A stretch of DNA of 14,114 nt from Deltaproteobacteria bacterium (GTDB lineage: Bacteria; Desulfobacterota; Deferrimicrobia; Deferrimicrobiales; Deferrimicrobiaceae), in assembly GCA_025357175.1 (NCBI GenBank), contig JANXPS010000230.1, positions 1 to 14,114 on the forward strand, in the 5' to 3' direction. The notes beneath the pieces were generated by a model that saw only the letters and a list, made by a program, of their open reading frames with translations, ran no database searches and was not told the DNA's origin. The translations under genes were made by a program, and so were the position numbers. The stretch's first letter is position 1; the number at the start of each line of letters is the position of its first letter. Shown one piece after another: positions 9,026-14,114 of this stretch.

Positions 9026-11247
9026 TGGCAGCCCGGAATATCATGGCCACGATTATCCTCGTTCTCGCCCTCTGCTCACCGGCGATTTCATTCGCGGCGG
9101 ATGGTTCGACCGCCGATTCCGCATCCTCCCCTGCGAATGCGCTTCCGAAGGGTATCGGTTCGTTCGCCTCGGGGTTCAAGGGGTTCGGCCTTCCCGGATC
9201 CGACGGGGGAAAACTGCCGGTGCTCCTGGACGCCGACACGCTGACCTTCGATGAAGATACCGGCGTGGTGATGGCCGAGGGGCATGTCGTCGTCTCCCTG
9301 GGCACCCGGACCATCCACGCGGACAAAATCCGATACGATTCCCGGACCCAGGAAGCCGAACTTGCCGGAAGCGTCCGTTTCAAGAGCGAAGGGGACGATT
9401 TCGCGTTCGACCGGATCGTGATCAATCTCGACACCGAAATGGGCATCCTCTACAACGGGACGATCCATCTCGAAACAAACAATTACCGGGTTTCGGGCGA
9501 GCGGATCGAAAAGACGGGGCCGCGATCCTTCTTCCTCCGGAAAGGTTCGCTGACCACGTGCGAATGCGACCCGATCCCGGACTGGAACATCGAGGTCAAG
9601 CGGTCCCGGGTCACGATGGACGGCTACGCGGTCGGCAGGGACGTCATCTTCAGGATTCGCGACGTGCCGGTCCTCTGGCTTCCCTGGGGAGCGTTCCCGG
9701 TCAAGATGACGCGCCAGAGCGGGTTTCTGATCCCCTCCTACATCCACAGCCGGACGATCGGCAACGGAATTTCCATCCCCTGGTACCAGGTGATCAACCG
9801 GTGGAGCGACGCGACGCTGACGCTGGACGCGATGGATCGACGCGGCCTCAAAACCGAGCTCGAGTACCGCTTCGTCCTGAATCCCGCATCCGAGGGAACT
9901 GTCCGCGGAGCATTTCTCCATGACCGTGAATCGGGCAACGACCTTTCACGTTTCTACGGGGAAAACATCTACAGGAAGGGGAAGTGGAACGCCAACGGCC
10001 GCTGGGATATCGCCTCGGATTCCATCTATTACCGGGATTTCGTCGAACCGGAAATCCTGAGGACCGCCCGGCACATCCCTTCCCGGGCGTTCGTGGCCGA
10101 ATCGCGCGAATCGTCGAACATCGCGTTGTCTGCGGTCGGGGCGAAAGACATCCAGGATATCCCGGGCGTCGACAACACCGTCCAGAGGATTCCGGAACTG
10201 ACGGTCACGGTCCTCCCCGAACGGATCGGGGGGCCGTCGGTCGGAATCGACGGGTGGGGGAGCGGGGCCGGCACCTGGTTCCACAACCGGGAGGGCGTCG
10301 AGGAGGGCAGGGTCCACGGATTGGCCGAACTCGCGCGTACGATGACGCTTTATCCGTCGGTGTTCCTGACGCCTTTCGTCTCAGTAGACGGTCTCGCATC
10401 GCGCCGCAACGGAGCCGGTCCCGGAAGTACGGACAACGGCGGCGAACGGCTGCTTCCCATGGCCGGGGCGCAGCTGTCGGCGACGGCCTGGCGGTATTTC
10501 GCGACGCCTTCCGGCGGCACGCTGGTCCATTCCATCAACCCCTCGGTGAAATACCAATGGGTGCCGAACGTGGCCCAGAACGATATCCCGATCACGGACC
10601 AATGGTCCAGGATCGAAGGACGCAAGCAGGCCACATTTTCCATCTCGCAGGGTCTACACAGGCTGGGCAGCGCCGGAACGCCGACCGAACTGGCGTCGCT
10701 CGACCTTGAATGGGCCTACGACGTCGGATCGCGCAAGACGCCGCAGACGCCCTACGTCGATCCGCTCTCGCCGTTCGTGTGGACGCTGCGCGACCAGATC
10801 GACCTCAACGCCGGCCGTTCAAGGGATACGAACAACGCTTCGGACATCCTCGCGCGCCTCCGCATCAATCCGGCTGCGCGCTGGAAAGCCACGGGAGAAG
10901 CACTGTTCGATCCCAACAGCCGCGGCCTGACGGCGGCTTCGATCGGCGCCGAGTGGCGGGTCGACGCCGAAAACAGGGCGTCCTTCAACTACCGGATATC
11001 GCACCAGCTTTCAGAGGACTTACAGGCCCTGTGCGGGTGGAGGATCGCCCGGTTGATCGGCGTCTCCGGAAAGCTGAACTATTCGATCCGGAACAAGGAA
11101 GTGACCGACGGAACCGCGACCGTCAATCTGTATCCGCGAAGCGATTGCTGGAATATCGGCCTGGCCCTTCACAAGACCACCCGGCCCTCCGACACCAGCT
11201 TCCGCCTGATGGTCGCACTCAAGGGAATCGGGGGAGTAGGAAAATGA
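9025..11247 (+). CDS. lptD: LPS assembly protein LptD (outer-membrane translocon)
   Basis: This 740-residue outer-membrane beta-barrel protein, with LptE, would insert lipopolysaccharide into the outer leaflet. An N-terminal signal peptide is clear: MAARN, a hydrophobic stretch, then likely cleavage after SFA at residue 24. An OstA/LptA-like beta-jellyroll follows at about 66-170 (LDADTLTFDEDTG, MAEGHVVV, HADKIRYD, a typical repeat pattern). A TTCECDPIPDW motif with Cys179 and Cys181 marks the junction to the barrel. The barrel begins with PVLWLPWGAFPV and RQSGFLIPSY, both recognisable LptD sequences, and runs to the C-terminus. Mature cysteines are 179, 181, 670 and 708; the adjacent CC pair of E. 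coli LptD is absent. The start overlaps the folC stop and lacks a strong ribosome binding site, so Met7 remains an alternative. The presence of LptD indicates a diderm cell with LPS. Confidence 0.92.
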   Translation: MAARNIMATIILVLALCSPAISFAADGSTADSASSPANALPKGIGSFASGFKGFGLPGSDGGKLPVLLDADTLTFDEDTGVVMAEGHVVVSLGTRTIHADKIRYDSRTQEAELAGSVRFKSEGDDFAFDRIVINLDTEMGILYNGTIHLETNNYRVSGERIEKTGPRSFFLRKGSLTTCECDPIPDWNIEVKRSRVTMDGYAVGRDVIFRIRDVPVLWLPWGAFPVKMTRQSGFLIPSYIHSRTIGNGISIPWYQVINRWSDATLTLDAMDRRGLKTELEYRFVLNPASEGTVRGAFLHDRESGNDLSRFYGENIYRKGKWNANGRWDIASDSIYYRDFVEPEILRTARHIPSRAFVAESRESSNIALSAVGAKDIQDIPGVDNTVQRIPELTVTVLPERIGGPSVGIDGWGSGAGTWFHNREGVEEGRVHGLAELARTMTLYPSVFLTPFVSVDGLASRRNGAGPGSTDNGGERLLPMAGAQLSATAWRYFATPSGGTLVHSINPSVKYQWVPNVAQNDIPITDQWSRIEGRKQATFSISQGLHRLGSAGTPTELASLDLEWAYDVGSRKTPQTPYVDPLSPFVWTLRDQIDLNAGRSRDTNNASDILARLRINPAARWKATGEALFDPNSRGLTAASIGAEWRVDAENRASFNYRISHQLSEDLQALCGWRIARLIGVSGKLNYSIRNKEVTDGTATVNLYPRSDCWNIGLALHKTTRPSDTSFRLMVALKGIGGVGK

Positions 11248-12107
11248 AAAACAGGTTGCTGGTGACCGGGGCCCACGGGCTTCTCGGGTCCGAGGTCGTT
11301 CCCTTGTTTCAGGACGCCTTCGAGGTTGTCCCCGTCGATCTCGTCCATTGCGACATCACGGTCGCGGACGACGTCGCGAGGGTTTTCAAGGAGACGCGCC
11401 CCCACACCGTGATCCATTGCGCCGCCTATACCGCCGTCGACCGGGCCGAATCCGAACGCGACATGGCGATGCTCGTAAACGGACAGGGGACGCGCAACAT
11501 CGCCGATGCCTGCGCCCGCTTGGGCAGCCTTCTCGTCACCTTCGGCACCGACTACGTGTTCGACGGAAAGTCCGGGCGGGCCTGTCTGGAGGAGGACGAA
11601 ACCAACCCGCTCTCGGCTTACGGCCAAAGCAAGCTGGCGGCCGAACGGGCGTGCGTCGAGTCGGGGGCGAGTTTTCTCTCGATCCGGACGCAGTGGCTCT
11701 ATGGCGCCCACGGCCGAAACTTCATTTTCGCGATTCTCGATCGTGCGAAAAAAGGGGAGACGCTTCGCGTCGTCGACGACCAGACCGGTTGCCCGACCTG
11801 GTCGCGCGACCTGGCTGAAGCCACGAGCCGCCTGATCGGGGCGAATGCAGGCGGGATCGTCCATTTTTCCAATGGCGGACAGACGACCTGGCTCGAGTTC
11901 GCGCGCCTGATCGTCGCGGAAGCGTTGCCCGAAAAATCGATCGATATCGTTCCGGTCTCGACCGCAAGCCTGTCGCTCCCCGCTTCCCGGCCGGCGTTTT
12001 CTCCCCTCGACAAAGGGCGCTACACGGCGCTGACCGGGCACACGCCCAGGCCATGGCAGGACGCCGCGCGGGAATTCATCCACCATCACACGGGGAGAAC
12101 ATCATGA
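11244..12107 (+). CDS. rfbD: dTDP-4-dehydrorhamnose reductase family protein, RmlD-like
   Basis: This 287-residue extended short-chain dehydrogenase of the RmlD/RfbD family reduces dTDP-4-keto-L-rhamnose to dTDP-L-rhamnose with NAD(P)H, making the activated sugar for O-antigen or other surface polysaccharide. The nucleotide-binding GAHGLLG is at 9-15, CAAYTAVDRAE at 59-69, TDYVFDG at 102-108, and the catalytic Tyr126-Lys130 pair is in SAYGQSKLAAE. The later sequence TQWLYG is also typical. The ATG overlaps the lptD stop (ATGA) and follows GGGAG by 7 nt. The other dTDP-rhamnose genes (rmlA, rmlB, rmlC) are not in the window, so the exact substrate is inferred from family only. Position between lptD and galE fits an envelope role. 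Confidence 0.88.
   Translation: MKNRLLVTGAHGLLGSEVVPLFQDAFEVVPVDLVHCDITVADDVARVFKETRPHTVIHCAAYTAVDRAESERDMAMLVNGQGTRNIADACARLGSLLVTFGTDYVFDGKSGRACLEEDETNPLSAYGQSKLAAERACVESGASFLSIRTQWLYGAHGRNFIFAILDRAKKGETLRVVDDQTGCPTWSRDLAEATSRLIGANAGGIVHFSNGGQTTWLEFARLIVAEALPEKSIDIVPVSTASLSLPASRPAFSPLDKGRYTALTGHTPRPWQDAAREFIHHHTGRTS
12092..12097 (+). promoter_or_regulatory. Ribosome binding site of the galE-like gene (GGGGAG)
   Basis: GGGGAG sits 6 nt before ATG 12104, inside the end of the rmlD-like gene. It supports this start over the in-frame ATG at 12053, which would add 17 residues ahead of the conserved MKILITGGAGFIGS. Confidence 0.6.
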
Positions 12108-13042
12108 AGATATTGATCACCGGCGGCGCCGGCTTCATCGGCTCGCACATCGCGGATGCCTATCTCAAGGCTGGGCACGAGGTGATGGTGCTCGACAACC
12201 TGTCGACCGGTAAACAGGAGAATGTCCCGGCGGGCGCGAAATTCGTTCTCGGCGACATCTCAACCGACGTAGCAGACGAGGCGATCCGCACCTTTCGTCC
12301 TGAGATCCTCAATCACCACGCGGCCCAGATGGATGTTCGCCGCTCGGTGGCCGATCCCGTCTTCGACGCGCAGGTCAACCTGCTCGGATTGCTCCGGCTG
12401 CTCGAGGCCTCCAGGCACGGCGGCGTCCGCAAGGTGATATTCGCCTCCTCGGGAGGCGCCGGCTACGGGGAGCAGGACTACTTCCCGGCGGACGAGAAAC
12501 ACCCGATCCGGCCGGTCAGCCCCTACGGCGTCGCAAAGATGGCGACCGAGATGTACCTGCACTTTTACCGGGTGCAGTACGGCATCGACTACACGGCGCT
12601 ACGCTACGCAAACGTCTACGGACCACGGCAGAACTCTCACGGCGAGGCGGGCGTCGTGGCCATATTCGCGAAACGGATGCTGCAACGGCAGCTCGCGATC
12701 ATCAATGGCGACGGGCTTCAGACGCGGGACTTCGTCTACGTAGGCGACATCGTCCGGGCAAACATGGCTGCGATCGAACGGGGCGGGGGCCTCGGCATCA
12801 ATATCGGCACCGGCATCGAGACCGACATCAATACCGTATTCAGGAAACTGCTCGAACTTTCGGGAAGCGACCAGAAGGAAATGCACGGGGAATCATCGCC
12901 GGGTGAACAGCGGCGTTCGGTTCTCGAAAACAGGATGGCGTTCGATGAGCTCGGGTGGTATCCTGACGTTTCTCTCGAAGAAGGAATGGCTAGAACCATG
13001 GCTTTCTTCCGCGAAAAAAATCAAAAACCCGACCAGTGGTAG
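12104..13042 (+). CDS. galE: NAD-dependent nucleotide-sugar epimerase, UDP-glucose 4-epimerase (GalE)-like
   Basis: This 312-residue extended short-chain dehydrogenase probably interconverts UDP-glucose and UDP-galactose or a related pair of nucleotide sugars. The Rossmann motif GGAGFIGS is at 7-14, Asp31 in LDNLSTG would bind the NAD ribose, the HHAAQMDVRRSVADP block is at 71-85, catalytic serine is near 115-116 (ASSGGAGYGE), and the Tyr141-Lys145 pair is in SPYGVAK. RYANVYGPRQ and TRDFVYVGDIV are also typical. It resembles the shorter GalE type rather than the 338-residue E. coli form. Related families such as UDP-glucuronate epimerase or dehydratases cannot be fully excluded, so the substrate is uncertain. 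The ATG overlaps the rmlD-like stop (ATGA). lepA begins 2 nt after its stop. Confidence 0.85.
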   Translation: MKILITGGAGFIGSHIADAYLKAGHEVMVLDNLSTGKQENVPAGAKFVLGDISTDVADEAIRTFRPEILNHHAAQMDVRRSVADPVFDAQVNLLGLLRLLEASRHGGVRKVIFASSGGAGYGEQDYFPADEKHPIRPVSPYGVAKMATEMYLHFYRVQYGIDYTALRYANVYGPRQNSHGEAGVVAIFAKRMLQRQLAIINGDGLQTRDFVYVGDIVRANMAAIERGGGLGINIGTGIETDINTVFRKLLELSGSDQKEMHGESSPGEQRRSVLENRMAFDELGWYPDVSLEEGMARTMAFFREKNQKPDQW

Positions 13043-13044
13043 GC

Positions 13045-14114
13045 ATGCGAATAGAGAACATCCGCAATTTTTCCATCATCGCCCACATCGATCACGGCAA
13101 ATCCACGCTTGCCGACCGTCTCCTCGAGGTAACGGGGACGCTGTCCGGCCGCGAAAAGGTCGACCAGTTTCTCGACAAGATGGACATCGAGCGCGAGCGC
13201 GGCATCACGATCAAGGCGCAGACCGTCCGGATGAAATACCGGTCGAATGAAGGCAAGGACTACATCATCAACCTCATCGACACGCCGGGGCACGTCGACT
13301 TTTCATACGAAGTCTCGCGCAGCCTGTCCGCGTGCGAGGGAGCGGTTCTCGTCGTCGACGCTTCCCAGGGGGTCGAGGCGCAAACGCTGGCCAACGTCTA
13401 CATGGCGCTCGACCTCAACCTCGAGATCATCCCGGTCCTCAACAAGATCGACCTTCCCAACGCCGAACCCGACCGCGTGAAAAAAGAGGTCGAGGATGTG
13501 ATCGGCCTCGACACGCGCGAGATGATCTCGGCCAGCGCCAAGAAGGGCACCGGCGTGCCCGAGATCCTCGAAGAAATCGTCAAGAAGGTACCGCCCCCGA
13601 CCGGCGATCCCGACGCGCCAACCAAGGCGCTGATCATCGACTCGTGGTTCGACAACTATGCGGGCGTCGTGATCCTCGTCCGGATGATCGACGGGTCGCT
13701 TACGCCGGGACAAAAGATCCTCTCCATGCAGACCGGCAACATCAACGAAGTCCAGAAGGTCGGCGTCTTCTGCCCGCACCCGGCCGAAGTGGCGTCGCTC
13801 GGTCCCGGAGAGGTCGGCTTTCTGATCGCCAACATAAAAGAGCTTCGCGAGACGAAAGTCGGCGACACCATCACCGACGCCCGTCGTCCTGCATCCGTGG
13901 CCATGCCCGGCTTCAAGGAAGTGCGCCCGATGGTGTTCGCGGGCGTCTACCCGATCTCCTCCGAAAATTACCCGCAGCTTCGCACCGCCATCGAAAAACT
14001 GCAGCTGAACGACGCGTCGCTCACGGCAGAGCCCGAGACATCCGTCGCGCTCGGTTTCGGCTTCCGCTGCGGATTTCTGGGCCTTCTCCATATGGAGATC
14101 GTGCAGGAACGGCT
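13045..14114 (+). CDS. lepA: Elongation factor 4 / LepA GTPase (first 356 codons; 3' end outside window)
   Basis: This is the N-terminal part of LepA (EF-4), a ribosome-associated translation GTPase that has been linked to back-translocation and to ribosome assembly. The frame runs open from ATG 13045 to the window edge, against a family length of about 600 residues. The GTPase motifs are all present: P-loop AHIDHGKS (13-20), switch I ERGIT (51-55), DTPGH (79-83) and NKID (133-136). Past about residue 185 come a beta-barrel domain II (SWFDNYAGVVILVR) and the start of domain III (EVRPMVFAGVYPI), then GFGFRCGFLGLLHMEIVQER, diagnostic of LepA over EF-G. The start is 2 nt after the galE-like stop and has only a weak upstream GGTAGG, so it may be translated by re-initiation. 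Confidence 0.97.
   Translation, partial: MRIENIRNFSIIAHIDHGKSTLADRLLEVTGTLSGREKVDQFLDKMDIERERGITIKAQTVRMKYRSNEGKDYIINLIDTPGHVDFSYEVSRSLSACEGAVLVVDASQGVEAQTLANVYMALDLNLEIIPVLNKIDLPNAEPDRVKKEVEDVIGLDTREMISASAKKGTGVPEILEEIVKKVPPPTGDPDAPTKALIIDSWFDNYAGVVILVRMIDGSLTPGQKILSMQTGNINEVQKVGVFCPHPAEVASLGPGEVGFLIANIKELRETKVGDTITDARRPASVAMPGFKEVRPMVFAGVYPISSENYPQLRTAIEKLQLNDASLTAEPETSVALGFGFRCGFLGLLHMEIVQER

Noticed and set aside
13303..14091. - strand frame opposite lepA
   Set aside because: LepA is unmistakable on the + strand; the antisense translation has no family features.

Overview
The window is a densely packed stretch of bacterial chromosome, visibly GC-rich, with every recognisable gene on the + strand. 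It holds most of a tryptophan biosynthesis operon that runs straight into housekeeping and cell-envelope genes. The order is trpE (3' end only), trpG-trpD fusion, trpC, trpB2, trpF, trpB, trpA, accD, folC, lptD, rmlD-like, galE-like and lepA (5' end only). An outer-membrane LPS assembly protein (LptD) shows a Gram-negative (diderm) organism. A trp block followed by accD, folC, lptD and sugar-nucleotide genes resembles deltaproteobacteria of the Geobacter/Desulfuromonas kind. That placement is an inference from gene order and protein flavour, and no search was run.

Region 1 (1-6855) covers tryptophan synthesis. Anthranilate synthase comes from TrpE and the amidotransferase half of TrpGD. The other half of TrpGD adds the phosphoribosyl group, TrpF isomerises, TrpC closes the indole ring, and TrpA/TrpB finish the molecule. 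All steps from chorismate are represented, although the N-terminal part of TrpE lies outside the window. The operon also carries a second, divergent tryptophan synthase beta chain of the TrpB2 class between trpC and trpF. Most junctions are ATGA/GTGA overlaps or a longer overlap (trpF/trpB). The exceptions are the gaps of 41 and 36 nt on either side of trpB2, and 5 nt before accD.

Region 2 (6861-9025) carries accD (carboxyltransferase beta subunit of acetyl-CoA carboxylase) and folC (folylpolyglutamate/dihydrofolate synthase). Region 3 (9025-13042) is envelope-related: lptD, an RmlD-like dTDP-sugar reductase and a GalE-like nucleotide-sugar epimerase. Region 4 (13045 to the end) is the first 356 codons of the translation GTPase LepA/EF-4.

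From trpE to lepA no gap exceeds 41 nt and I see no hairpin-plus-T-run terminator, so the whole window could be one transcript. No stretch above 300 nt lacks a gene. I see no tRNA, rRNA, CRISPR, insertion sequence, prophage or attachment site. The window looks like an ordinary core-genome region. The most notable points are the two classes of TrpB in one operon, the TrpG-TrpD fusion, and the cysteine layout of LptD. I did not find evidence of an undescribed system.
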